Shown: positions 9,710-22,948 of the stretch, in pieces
How positions within the stretch are numbered: position 1 is the first letter of the stretch
Layout of the letters: each line of letters starts with the position of its first letter
NCBI GenBank assembly: GCA_001632425.1
Contig: KV425621.1
Location: 1 to 30,578 of the forward strand
Direction of reading: 5' to 3'
Length of the DNA: 30,578 bases
DNA from: Neolentinus lepideus HHB14362 ss-1
Lineage: Eukaryota > Basidiomycota > Agaricomycetes > Gloeophyllales > Gloeophyllaceae
The notes under the pieces: generated by a model
Databases searched by the model: none
Told to the model about the DNA's origin: nothing
What the model saw: the letters and a program-made list of their open reading frames with translations, nothing else
Translations under genes and position numbers: made by a program

Positions 9710-12700
9710 ATGGTCAAGACCACAAATCACACATCCCCCGGCGGTACTCCGGGCGCTCAGTCTGCTAAAAGGAAAAAGGAGGACGATGATGCGATTGTAG
9801 GATCCTCGAAGAAACCGCGGACTCGCGTCAGGTATGGCGTACTCTGCCAAGAGGTCCAGGGTCTCTTTCTCACCGGTGCCCAGTTACTCATGCGGGGAGT
9901 GCCATCGTCGAAAGCAGAAGGTGCGTTGCTTGGGCAATTCAATAATGCGTCTGACTCATTCTATCAACACAGTGCGACAGACAGGTTCCATGTTCACATG
10001 TACGTTCCCGTTGTCCTCGTGCGTAATAAACGAAAATTGACTGGCTCTCGAGCAGTGCGTCGCTCGGAAGGTTCCCGAGCTCTGCAAGGCGTATCAGCCC
10101 GGCAAATCAGACCAAGACTTACACCTGCGCATTGCTCGCCTGGAACGAATAATCGAGTCGGCTCTTCCTCAGTTCTGCTATACGGAGGCCTCGACGCCTG
10201 CTTCAGCCGAGGCAAGCGTGTTTGCAGAACGTCAACGCTCTATCTCGGAAGGGCCTGACGATGATACTCGCTCACAAGTAGAGGATCAGGATGCAAGTGG
10301 AGGCACCTTTCAGAGTGGGAGGTGGTACGGTCATAGTGTATCAGGCAGTGTGGCTCCTGCATCAGTCCTAGAACAGGTGCGTCGAACCTTTTGAATGACA
10401 TGTGTGAGGTCGTATTCAGGGCATGCCACAGTTGCAGCACGTCGTTGGGCCATCGAACATGGATCTCCGATCACAAGACAGAACGACATCGCGCTCCCCT
10501 ACCATTGACTCCGTCAAAGTAGAAACGACCCCTAAGACACCTGGTTTCACTCACGCATCTACCTCGAACCTTGCCACAACTTCCATCATTGATTCAGAAC
10601 CGTCTGCTGCCGATAAACTGAAGAGCCTTGTACAAGACTGCGGCGTTTCGCCCCAAAATTTCACTGACCTAGTCCAGGAGCTCCCTCACCAGCCCTTCAC
10701 CAACATTCTTATAGATCATTACTTTGCTTCGATGTATGTCCCCCATATTCCATATGATGAATCACAATGATTCTCAATCCTTGCCGTGCTAAGCAATTGG
10801 ACCCGCTACCCCTTATCAGAGCGAGACTTTAGGGCTGCCTACGCTTCCATCTGCGCCAGTGGCGCAGATATAAATCCTAATGATGTCCGCTTTCTCCCCC
10901 TGCTCTACGTCGTGCTCGCCATCTCAGTACGATTAGCGCCGGAAGCTATAGCTGGAGACGTCCGGACTCGCAGACTCACGTCTTTGCGCTACTATTGGTC
11001 CTGTGAGCAGTTTTGTGAGGATCAGATTCGGGAACTCTAATGGTTGTTGATAGCGCGCCGTTCACTCTTGATCGCGGCTGCTATACAGCCAGATTCGCTG
11101 GAAATGGTCCTAACGCGGTTATTGGTACGTAACCCGTGCTTACGTCCCTCACTTCATCAGTCGACTTTCGTTACAGAGTGCGCGTTTTCTAACCTTCGAC
11201 CGACGCATCACCGAATGCTGGAGTCAGTTAGGCGCGGCCGTACGTACAGCACAAGCTCTCGGCTTGCACCGAGATGGCGAAGCTATGGTATGCCTAGATC
11301 ATTTCTGTTTACTATCGTTCTGATACGGAGTTCACGCGCAACCAGGGAATGGATCCCGCTCGAGTTGAATATAGACGACGGATATGGCAAGTAGCATCTT
11401 CACTATACTTTCCATGAAGGCTGAAGCATCTCGGTACAGGGCATACCTGTACCATGCCGACCGGTCGTACGCTCTCGTTCTGGGCAGACCGAACGCTATC
11501 CAGGACTGCTACACATCAACTCTACCGCCTCTAAACATCGCCGACGAAACTGTACTGACCCCGCAGCTGCGTACTTCACCACCGCTGTCTCAGCCGACCC
11601 CCATGACTTTTGTAATTCTCCGGCACCGTCTAGCCGTCATCATCGGCCACATGGTGCATCACTTCCAACAAGTACGTAACCCGAGCCACTACACCGATGT
11701 CTTAGCGCTGGACGAGGAACTACTGAAATTCATCAACGAACTGCCACCGTATTTTGCCATGGAGCCGGATACCTCCTTAGACGATAATCTCACGTATATC
11801 CCGGTACACCGTTATCTCCTCATCACCGAAGTTCTATTTGTTAGGATCAGTCTGCACCGGCCATATCTCCTGCGCAAGCTTCGTTCCGACCGTTACGTTC
11901 CATCTAGGAAAGCATGCTTTGACTCCGCCATAAGGGACTTCCAGGTCAGGCGCAAGTTCAAGGCAGCCAGCCCGCGGGAGGCTCGGGACTCGCTGAGCAA
12001 TGCCTACCGGGAATTCCAGACTGCTATGGTCAGTGGAATTTACCTCGTCCTAGAGCCTAGAGGCGTCCATTCGGATGCGATGCACACTATCCTAGATCAG
12101 TTTCTCGCGGACCACGAAGGCATTCCAGACATTGATGAGACAACCAAGAGGGAGCTGAAGATCATTGAGTTCTTGAAAAATAAGTCCTTGCAAGTCGAGG
12201 CGAGCGGGCAGGGTCCGTCTCGTTCAGTTGAATCGAACGCTGCCGTACCCCATGTCGACGCGCAGTTGTTGCTTGAGCTCGGGCAATCAGCCTCGCGCTC
12301 GCCTAGTGTTGTACCGGCACTCCCGCGACGAAAGTCTGTGAATGGAGTGGGCTTTGGTCTTCCCTCTCCTGCTCTTGCACAGTCCCCCAAAAACGCTTTC
12401 CGGAACGCGGTTCCCATTACACAGTCCCGTTCGCCCACCCTCCATCGCCTGCAGCATGTGGACACGTTCCAGCTATCGCCGGCTGCGTCGGGTAGTCCTG
12501 GCGTCGAGGAAGAGTCTACGGCGCAGCATCTGCTGGACCACTGGTGCAACACGATCAGCAATGGCTCGTTTGACGGGCCGAACAATCTTAACCCTGTTCC
12601 GTGGAATGGTGCGAATGGGACAGACTTGGCGAACCTCTTCGCGCAGTCCTCGGGGTTCATGGGCAACGACATGAACAACCTTGCTGGCCCTGACATTTCG

Positions 12701-12748
12701 GACTGGAACTACTGGGAGACGCTTGTCAACCAGATCCGGGGTTCATGA
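9710..12748 (+). CDS. Zn2Cys6 fungal-specific transcription factor
   Basis: Predicted nuclear DNA-binding regulator; target genes unknown. The exons are 9710-9831, 9884-9920, 9973-9999, 10056-10376, 10420-10733, 10794-11002, 11054-11124, 11177-11287, 11346-11386 and 11440-12748, totalling 2562 nt (853 aa). The zinc cluster is Cys44, 47, 54, 60, 63 and 72 (C-x2-C-x6-C-x5-C-x2-C-x8-C). It follows a basic stretch (AKRKKEDDD, KKPRTR) and precedes a dimerisation-type helix (LHLRIARLERIIESAL). The middle homology region starts near DKLKSLVQDCG and includes TAQALGLHRDGEAM, RRRIWAYLYHADRSYALVLG and VHRYLLITEVLFVRISLHRP. The tail is Ser/Pro-rich and ends in an Asn-rich, possibly activating segment. 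The intron at 11387-11439 has a GC donor (GCAAGT) required by the reading phase. Family call is certain; no orthologue name can be given. Confidence 0.93.
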
Positions 12749-12980
12749 TATCCTTCCACTCTCCTACGTCCCTTTTCCTCGTGACGCCCTCATTCCTCCT
12801 TAGTTCCGTATTTCCCCTAATCAACGCCGCTATTCGTATCGTTCATCACTATGTTGTACCTGCTAGCACATGTATTTTCTGTTCATTTAGTTCGCTATCA
12901 GGAGTGCCAATGTTTGATTTTGATCCACAGCCCATTCCGAAGTATGATAGCGTATGTATTGCGCAATTACATGCTATCGT

Positions 12981-14068
12981 CTAAAGCAAGATGAGAGTCG
13001 ATAAGAGTGCTAACGCTGTATACGGCTGTGTCTGTCGCTGCCCACTGCTGATCATGGTACGCCCCATAGATGACGGCAGTCGGATATCTGGAGTTGCTTG
13101 AGCTGCATTCGGCAGGATCAAGGTCACCGCGGGAGAGTGGGAGTCGTCTGACGAGGGGGGGCGAGTTTCCGTCGTTTCATATGCTGTAGAGCCAGTCGGA
13201 CCCGCGAACGGAGTACTATCGGATTTCTCTTGTGCAGATGCCTCGTCGGTCTTGGTTGCATGGCGGATGCGGGTGTGCATTCTGGTTTCTTTATGGTCTA
13301 CTTCAGGAACATCCGTGCTTGGGTCCGTAGGTGACGTCGATACCGCACTGGTAGTGGTGGAAGCAGCCTGCTCTGCGACAAGAGACGAAACTGTGTAACT
13401 GCTAGCCGCCGAGGTTGCAAGAACTTCGACTCCGACCGAGGACCCGGAAGAGTTTGAAGCAAGTCGACCAGTGCCCCAAGGAATAGCGTCTCCGTTAGGT
13501 TGTGTAGCATTGTCAGGAGACGTTGGAGCTCCTGACGGCGAGGCAATCTTGACGGCATTGAAGTCGAAGCATACGGATGTCTAGGTGACAGTGACGTACC
13601 GTGAAGCGTGTTGTCCATTGGGCGTTGGATGTATTCCTACCGTTGGTGAACTGAACAGGCCGTAAGTTAACTCAAGACGCAACGCATCCGAAAGAGTCGA
13701 ACCTGATAGAAATAAATCGCCGAGTGGGGATCTACATCCGGGCAAGTCCAGTCGTATGGTGTCAGACTATTTGATGTGCCATCCAATCCGGTTACTACAT
13801 TCGTGACGAATATCATTGCATTATTTGGGCCAGTCATGAGGTCTGTATGCGATAACCAATTCTGCGTTGGTCGTACAGGTTCCGTAGATGAGATGGACGC
13901 ACCGATGGATACGTTCTTCCATGTACCAGTGGTGTCCACATCCCATACAATGGTACAGTTAGATCCGGTATAGAAGATGTCGCCAGGACCGGGAGCTACT
14001 GGGACTAGATCCGCGAGAGCAGCAGACAGCAGGCAAGCCAGAGATAGGGGCAGCAAGAGAGTCAACAT
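12981..14068 (-). CDS. Ser/Thr-rich, probably GPI-anchored wall protein with Kre9/Knh1-like Ig domain
   Basis: Predicted cell-surface protein. The exons on the minus strand are 13903-14068, 13703-13842, 13600-13650 and 12981-13547, totalling 924 nt (307 aa). The start gives a signal peptide (MLTLLLPLSLACLLSAALA). It is followed by a single Ig-like domain of the Kre9/Knh1 N-terminal type: VAPGPGDIFYTGSNCTIVWD, FVTNVVTGLDGT, YDWTCPDVDPHSAIYFYQF, then AQWTTRFTIASPSG. The rest is a Ser/Thr/Pro-rich stalk of about 190 residues, and the C-terminus is hydrophobic (TALALLSTLILL) as in GPI signals. The intron at 13843-13902 is 60 nt without a stop, so a read-through frame also exists; family spacing favours splicing. 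Proteins with this layout are common in Agaricomycetes. A specific role in beta-glucan assembly is only inferred. Confidence 0.85.
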
Positions 14069-14463
14069 TATAACGAGCGTATTGAATCAGGGTGACCAGC
14101 ACTTCAGATTAAGAGCAACAACAGAAACAACAAGGATCACTAAAAGTCGAACCAGAAAGGGAGTCAACCCAGTAGCAGGGGATACTTTCGGCTTCCTGGG
14201 TTACAAGAGTTCATATTTCAGTGCAGACCGTCACCGTGGCGCTGACACTGAATGCAACGTGATGTCAGCCGCCGAATATGTCAATCATCGACATACCCTG
14301 ATGTAATGGATTCCAGCAAGTATTATAGTGCTATTGATCATAATACTCTGGGTGAAGTCTCGTGCAGATCCTGGTGGCAGTCAGGATCAGATCTAGATTA
14401 CTTACTTCGGCTTTTCCCGCTATAGTGCCTACTCGGGGAGGTGGCGCTATCTGGTCAACAACG
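14069..14463. promoter_or_regulatory. Divergent intergenic region, wall protein / VPS24
   Basis: Both neighbouring genes start outward from these 395 bp. A small inverted repeat, AGTATTAT at 14319-14326 and ATAATACT at 14340-14347, could form an 8-bp hairpin. I see no clear TATA box. Confidence 0.4.
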
Positions 14464-15331
14464 ATGCAGAGCATCAACCGCTTCTTATATGGGCCTACGC
14501 CGGAGGAGAAAGTCAGAGCGTGGCAGGCAAAACTGCGTGCTGAGATCCGTCTGCTGGATCGAGAGATGAGACAGGTGAGCTTATTTCCTTGCACAACAGC
14601 TGCGTAACAGTTGAAGAGAAACATAGCTTGACATCGCTACGAATAAAGCACGACAGACGGTGAAGCAACTAGCTACTAAGGGAGACACTAAGTCGGCTCG
14701 AATATTGGCGAAGGAGGTTGTCAGGAGTAATCACCAAAAGGATCGACTGTCCGTGAGCAAGGCGAGATTGGGGTCAATAGGTCACCAGCTGCAGCAGCAG
14801 TTAGGTATGAAGCTAAACTGTTGCTGTTCATAAACAAGGCTAACAAATAACCTGATAAACAGCGATGGCGAAAGTTACAGGTTCACTGCAGAAATCCACG
14901 GAGATCATGAAACTATCGAATTCTCTGATCAAGCTGCCACAAATCAGCCAGACCATGCGACACATGAGTATGGAGATGACAAAGGCACGTTTAGATGCCG
15001 CGTGTCTATGTTATGACACGACACTGACCGAACCCCGCCAGGCCGGGATCATGGAGGAGATGCTGGAAGATACGCTGGAAATGGAGGAAGACGAAGAGCT
15101 GGAAGTTGAGGCAGATGCTGAAGTGGACAAGGTTCTCTTCGAGCTTACCGATGGCAAGCTTGGCCAGGCGGGTGCGGTCGGGACGGAAGAACCGGTAAGA
15201 GCGTCCTCAGTAGTTCTCAGCACCTGGTTCTCATGTGCATCCAGACGTTGCAAGACAAGTACACGGACGAGGAGACTGAGAGAGTGATGGAACAGTATCG
15301 GGAACAGTTGAGCGGTCTGCTGAGTGGGTGA
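14464..15331 (+). CDS. VPS24: ESCRT-III subunit Vps24 (CHMP3)
   Basis: Endosomal sorting subunit that co-polymerises with Snf7 and Vps2 on endosomes during multivesicular-body formation. The exons are 14464-14574, 14627-14804, 14863-14984, 15042-15194 and 15245-15331, totalling 651 nt (216 aa), usual for the family. The start gives MQSINRFLYGPTPEEKVRAW, the typical N-terminus; an upstream in-frame ATG at 14362 was not used. The basic helix 1 region (WQAKLRAEIRLLDREMRQLD) and the TMRHMSMEMTKAGIMEEML core follow. The acidic C-terminal half (MEEDEELEVEADAEVDKVL) precedes an ending, TERVMEQYREQLSGLLSG, compatible with a MIM-type Vps4-binding helix. The third intron (14985-15041) begins GC and is 57 nt without a stop, so its retention would add 19 residues between MTK and AGIM. 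Confidence 0.94.
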
Positions 15332-15524
15332 ATTTAATGCGTTTCTTCGCGGACGGACATGTACACTTCTATTATATATTACGATACTGAGCACAGTGAG
15401 CAGATACGTTCGTCCGATTCCATGTGTGACATCACCCCACGTGGGCTTTCTCACGTGCGCGTTCCGACTTTCTCCCTCTTTTCGACTTGCAAGCTTCTCT
15501 TCGACTTTGGATATCCTCTCCTTT

Positions 15525-17344
<1,820 letters not shown>

Positions 17345-17914
17345 GCGTTGCGGCGTGCTATCAGACATGCTGCGGTTCGCTCCTAGATTATAGCACACCA
17401 ATCAAAAGCTTGGAGTGTCTCCGATAGAGCTTAATGTATGTGTGGTATCTAATGTGCGCTACAAGAGACAATGTTGGTTGTAGTGTTAGAAAGTACGCTG
17501 ACAGATGCGACCCGAGAACATGCTGAGCAACTACGTGAGGCTTGGTTACGTCGCCGGGCAAGCGATTCTAGCCGGAAGCGTTAACGGCGTGGGAATGTCC
17601 AGCGCTGCGGGTAAAGGTGCGGAGTAGCACTGGTAGTACTGGTCCTCGCTCTTACGACGATAAGCAAGCCCCTTCCAACGCCTACTCGCAGGCATTCACG
17701 TCCATAATCCCCACAAGCCCTGCCGGGCAAAGCCACCAATTCTACCAAGCTCTTTTCCAACTCCTAGGCAAGTCCTATGCCGTTGCTGTCTACTCGGACG
17801 CGTCGCTAAGCCATCTCGACTGCCAGTCAGGATAACACGACCCTAGCTAAAATTCAAAAAACCAAAAACATCGAATAACCTTCCATCCTTTCATTATCTC
17901 ACGTAACGAACACA
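17345..17914. other. Intergenic region with an unsupported open frame
   Basis: These 570 bp lie between IDH2 and SSD1. They hold an ATG-less frame of about 72 codons (17617-17835) and a 35-codon ATG frame (17519-17626) in another phase. Neither has recognisable homology or a splice path joining them that I trust. The last 80 bp are probably the SSD1 5' UTR and promoter. Confidence 0.45.
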
Positions 17915-20900
17915 ATGACCGACGAAACCACTCCTCAGCCGACGACTCAGCCCCAGAACGGCCAGAAGAAGGACGACAGGAAACCTGCGTCGACCAACGC
18001 TGCCCAGAAGGGCAACAACAAGAATCAGCAGCAGAAAAGGAATAATTCAAAATCCAGGTCGGTGTCAATGTCGAGTGGCGCAGCGGGACAAGCCCGGCCT
18101 TCATCTGGTGCCAGTAACAGGAAGCAACCTTCTAATCCTCCCACGGGTGCTGCTGATTCGGGTTCAGATACCGCGAAGAAAGTGCCTGAGGGGAAGAAGT
18201 CTGACCAGCGTGGTAAGAATCAGGGAGGCAGTGGTGGACGAAACGCTGGCCAAAGGAAGGGCCAGCAGTCGACTTCGCAGAACGGTAAACAGAGCGGGAA
18301 CAATAACAAGGGCCAGGGTGCGCAGAAAGTTGATTTCCCTGATTCTTCGCCCCCGATCGCTCAGACCAACTCGGAGGGGAGCGCCGCCTTATCTTCCCTT
18401 CAGCGCGTCATTGCAGACCTCAGAACCACGTCGCCATCGTCTCAGCCCAGCGCCATGCCCCCTCAGACTACCTCTTCCAATTTACCGCCCAACGCGCCCG
18501 TCTTCCAACCTGGTGCTGCGGCGTATCCTGGTTTGGGCAACGAAGCGCCCCGTCATCGCAAGGCGGCGTCTCTCGGGACCGCATCATCTCTTTCAGGGAA
18601 CTTTGGTTCTTATTCCCCGCACCTTGGAGTGATGATGGAGGATGCAGAAGATGGGCATGGAAACCAGTCGTTCGAGGAAGGCGAAATTCCGGATGGTATG
18701 TTCTATCAGCCTGGGCACCAAGGCCGATCCCAGTCCCAGAACTTCACTGCTCCTCGCTTTGCCGCTCTTGCGCAGCAAGGCCAAGGCGACATGAATAACG
18801 GTCGACCTCAGCTTGCCCCCGGTTTTACATTCGGGGGCAGGAAGCGGGCAAGCTCCAACAGCCCTATGGCACCTTTGAGCGAAGAAGACGCTGGCTTCCG
18901 TTTCCCTCAGCAAGCGCAGCCGAGCTACTCTCATGGCAGTTCAGTCCAAGATGAGCCCACTAGCAGGACAGACTCGGCAGCAGGATTCACTGGCATCATG
19001 GCTGAACAGGTGGGTTTCCTATACGCTTCCTATACAATGCAGCGGACGTTCATTCCGATTTGTCAGATCGCCATTCAGACTCAGATTGAGGCTTTGCAAC
19101 AACAACAGCAGGCGTTGTACCAGCAACAACTGGCTCAGGGACAGGTGCTATCATTCCAGACGCCGGGTTTGGCGCCCAATAGACCAGGGGCCCATCGCCG
19201 CGTTCAGAGCACTGTGCCCATGAGTGCCGGGTTGAATGGATTCGGCAGTTTCGGCGGACCTGTAATGCCAGGGTTGAATAACCTGGCCAGCCTTAACATG
19301 GGTCTTGATGGTCAGAGTCAAGGGGTTCCTAGAGGCCATGGACGGCGCCACAGCGTAAATGTGGTCAACAAGAGTAACAGCGGTCAATCAATCTCGCTCG
19401 GCTATGGTAGTCCATTCGGAGCTCAGGACGGCTTTGATGACGGATTCGCTCCTCCTACTGGTTTTGGAGGTCACTCTCGTCAAGCTTCGCGTGCTGACTC
19501 TAGCTGGAGAATTAGTGCGTATAATACGCAATTCAGAGCAGTGCATGCATTGAATGTGTTACTTGCTATCTAGATGGTGGCGTTGGTGGTGTGCAAAATA
19601 ATGCCAACTTCGCTGCCGACCTTGCCAATGCACAGGCCCAGCTCCAGAGTCTGCAGCAATTCCGTGCTGCCGCGGGAGGTCATCACGCCAAGATGCCTTC
19701 CTTCAGTTTCCCAAACATGTTGCCTAATATTATGGCAGCGAACATGATGGGCTTGACCCTACCTGGTATGAGTCTTCTTCAACAACAGCAACAACAGTTC
19801 CAGTCGCAATTACAACAATCTAGTCAACCTCAACGCAAATCATTATTCGCTCCTTACCTTCCCCAGGCGTCCTTGCCCCCCCTCCTTGCGGCAGGGAAGC
19901 TGGTTGTCGGTATTCTACGTGTCAACAAGCGTAATCGTTCGGATGCCTACGTTTCCACCGAGGTCCTGGACGCGGACATCTACATCTGTGGTTCCAAGGA
20001 CCGTAATCGTGCCTTAGAGGGTGATATCGTTGCTGTTGAGCTACTTGACGTGGACGAGGTGTGGGCGACTAAGAAAGAGAAGGAGGAGAAGAAGAGGAAG
20101 AAGGAAGAGAACTCCGCGTATGATATGAAGTCGACTAGTGGCCGTAAGGATGACAAGAAGAAGGATGATGTGGAGGTTGAAGGGCAAGGCTTGCTCCTAT
20201 TCGAGGATGAAGAGTGAGAGCATCTCCGGTTTATGTCTGTTTCGATTCTCACATCTCTCTAGAGTTACTGACGACGTCAAGCCCCAGTTTGCTGGCCATG
20301 TTGTGGCCGTAGTGGAGCGTATGCCGGGCCAGCTGTTTTCAGGGACGTTAGGTCTCTTGCGGCCCTCTTCTGCCGCAACTAAAGAAAGACAGGAAGCTGA
20401 ACGTCGAGAGAGGGAAGGAGATCGCGGAGATGAGCCTAGACGACCTATCGAGCGACCCAAGATCGTCTGGTTCAAACCTACCGACAAGCGCGTCCCTCTC
20501 ATTGCGATACCTACGGAACAGGCTCCGACCGATTTTGTCCAAAATCCAGATGCCTATGCTAACAAGCTGTTCGTGGCATGCATTAAGCGTCACGTAGGTT
20601 TCATTTTATTCTTACACTGAAAGCAAAGAGGCTCATATGTAATGCTTTAGCCTATCAGCTCTCTCCATCCGTTCGGTACTCTGGTGGAGGAACTCGGGCC
20701 TATCGGTGACATCGAGGTTGAGACTAGTGCCCTTCTCAAGGACTGCAACTTCCCGACGGAGGAGTTCGCTGACAACGTACTGAAATGCGTTCCGCCTATT
20801 CCTTGGACGTAAGTGGTCTTTTCGTCGAAAGGCTTCTAATGGGTTCACACGGATTATAGCATCCCCGAGCACGAACTCAAAGCTCGCAAAGATCTCCGTC

Positions 20901-22948
20901 AGGAACGGATTTTCACGATTGACCCTGAATCCAGCAAGGATCTGGACGATGCGATTTCGGTCAAGGCGAACGAAGATGGTACATACGAGATCGGAGTGCA
21001 CATTGCAGATGCTTCGTATTTCGTGAAGCCCAACACTGCTCTGGATCGCGATGCTCGCAAGCGCGCTACTAGCGTTTATCTTGTGCAGCGTGCTGTCCCG
21101 ATGTTGCCTCCCACCCTCGGCGAAGAGTTATGCAGTCTCAAGCCAGGGCAAGAGCGTTTGTCTTTCTCGATCATCTTCACCATGACGAAGGATGCCAAGG
21201 TCCTCAACAAGTGGATTGGGAAGACCATTGTGAGGTGTGCAGTCTTACCTTTTCACCTCACTCTGGGTTATTGATTTCTGCAATTACTTCAAAGGTCCGC
21301 AGCTAAGCTTAAGTACGCCGATGCTCAGGGTGTTATCGAGGGCAAGATCCTCGGAGACGTGCCCGTTGCACCAGAGCACACAGCACAAGCACTGGAGCAC
21401 GATATCAGAATTCTTAACGATATTGCAAAGCAGTTGCGCGCTAGGCGCTTCCAGAGTGGTGCCTTGGCTCTTGACATCCCGGAGCTGTCGTTCGTCTTAG
21501 ACGACAATGGGTTCCCAACCGACTGTGATCAACATCAGCGCCACGATGCCCACAAGTTGGTAGAAGAGGTATGCAGCTTATCGCTATGATCACAAATGAC
21601 AGACTCAACCTTGAACAGTTCATGCTCTTGAGTAACATATCCGTTGCTCAGCAGATCGCGGTACAACTTCCGGAGCAGGCTCTATTACGCCGTCATGACA
21701 GTCCTAGCGAGCGGCGACTCGTAAGTTGGCAATGTTTCCTCTCGCCGATCATCTATTCATGGTCAATTAGAAAGCATTCGTCGAGCGTGCCGAGCGCCTT
21801 GGTTACAAGATGGATGTTAGCTCTGCTGGAGCTCTGATGCGATCACTAGAAGCTATCCACGACCCGGTTGCCCGCAGAGCTATTGAGATTCTTCTTCGCA
21901 AAGTCACGGCAACTGCGAAGTATTTCTGCGCTGGAATGCTGGACATCGCCAAATACCACCACTATGGTCTCAATGTTCCTTTGTACACTCACTTCACGTC
22001 ACCGATCCGTCGCTACTCGGACATTCTTGTCCATCGTCAATTGGAGTCTGTGCTGCAAGGTACAGGAAGTGAGTGGCAGAATAATCCTACTCCCCGTCCA
22101 ACTCATATATTGTCAATAGCTGACCCGAAGTTCGCCATGGATCGCGATGCTGTGGCCAAGATCGCCCAACAGTGCAACATCAAGAAGGACTCGGCCTGCC
22201 TTGCGCAGGAGCAGTCCGCTCATCTTTTCCTATGCGTGCTGATCGCGGACCTTACCCAACGATACGGCCCGGTTGTAAGACAGGCACGCGTCGTTGGCGT
22301 TCTTGATGCAGCTTTCGACGTTTATGTTCCTGAATTTGGGATTGAGAAGCGAGTGCACGTCGACCAAATGCCCATAGATGTAGGTGTCCCCAACGCTGAT
22401 TGAACGCCATACCCGGCTTACGTGTTATGCAGAACCACGTCTATGACGAGCACACTCATACTCTCCAGATCTACTGGTCCAACAAGGACGTCATTACGTG
22501 GCTCGCTGAAAACAGTGATGACGAACACTTGAAGAAGGTCAAGCAGAATGCCGAGCAGCATGCTCAGAAGATGGAAGTTTCTTCGTGGTCCTTACAGGAC
22601 GAGAGGGCGTTGTTCGATGAAGAAGATGACGATGAGGATCAGATTGTCCTTGGACGCAGCGTTACACAAGATGATGTAGGCATTTCCAAGCAGAGGAAGC
22701 TGTCTAAGGCCAAGGCAGCCCCAGAATTCGAGGGCCTCAAAACTACTGCGGCTGGCCACAAGATCCAGGAAATCAAAGAACTGCAGACGGTTCCTGTAAG
22801 TTCTGGCTTCTTCACCAGGAAAAATCTCATGATCTTATGACACGTTGCTTTCCAGGTAATCGTCACTGCTGACCTCACGAAGAGCCCTCCTGTCATTAAG
22901 GTATACAGCGTCAACCCTTACGCCGCTCCCAAGGAGCTGGGCAAATAG
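17915..22948 (+). CDS. SSD1: Ssd1/Sts5-type RNA-binding protein of the Dis3L2/RNase II family
   Basis: Cytoplasmic mRNA-binding protein; in yeasts Ssd1/Sts5 bind transcripts for cell-wall and polarity proteins and act downstream of NDR kinase. The exons are 17915-19009, 19067-19514, 19574-20213, 20263-20593, 20651-20808, 20860-21234, 21295-21568, 21619-21720, 21771-22068, 22120-22379, 22433-22795 and 22856-22948, totalling 4437 nt (1478 aa). Residues 1 to about 600 are disordered, rich in Gln, Asn, Ser and Gly, with poly-Q runs. Cold-shock domains follow ([35 protein letters not shown]; second part from [18 protein letters not shown]), with a Lys/Glu-rich insert between. The RNB domain starts near residue 890: [15 protein letters not shown] (Asp912, 918, 920, 921), [10 protein letters not shown], then [15 protein letters not shown] (1218-1232). 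The S1-like end runs to KELGK. All four RNB aspartates are kept. HxRxxS kinase sites end at Ser413, 461 and 506. Intron 1 is 57 nt without a stop. Confidence 0.94.

Noticed and set aside
14362..14463. N-terminal extension of Vps24 from an upstream ATG
   Set aside because: Family members start at the MQSINRF-like sequence; the upstream 34 residues are not conserved in type and lie in probable 5' UTR.
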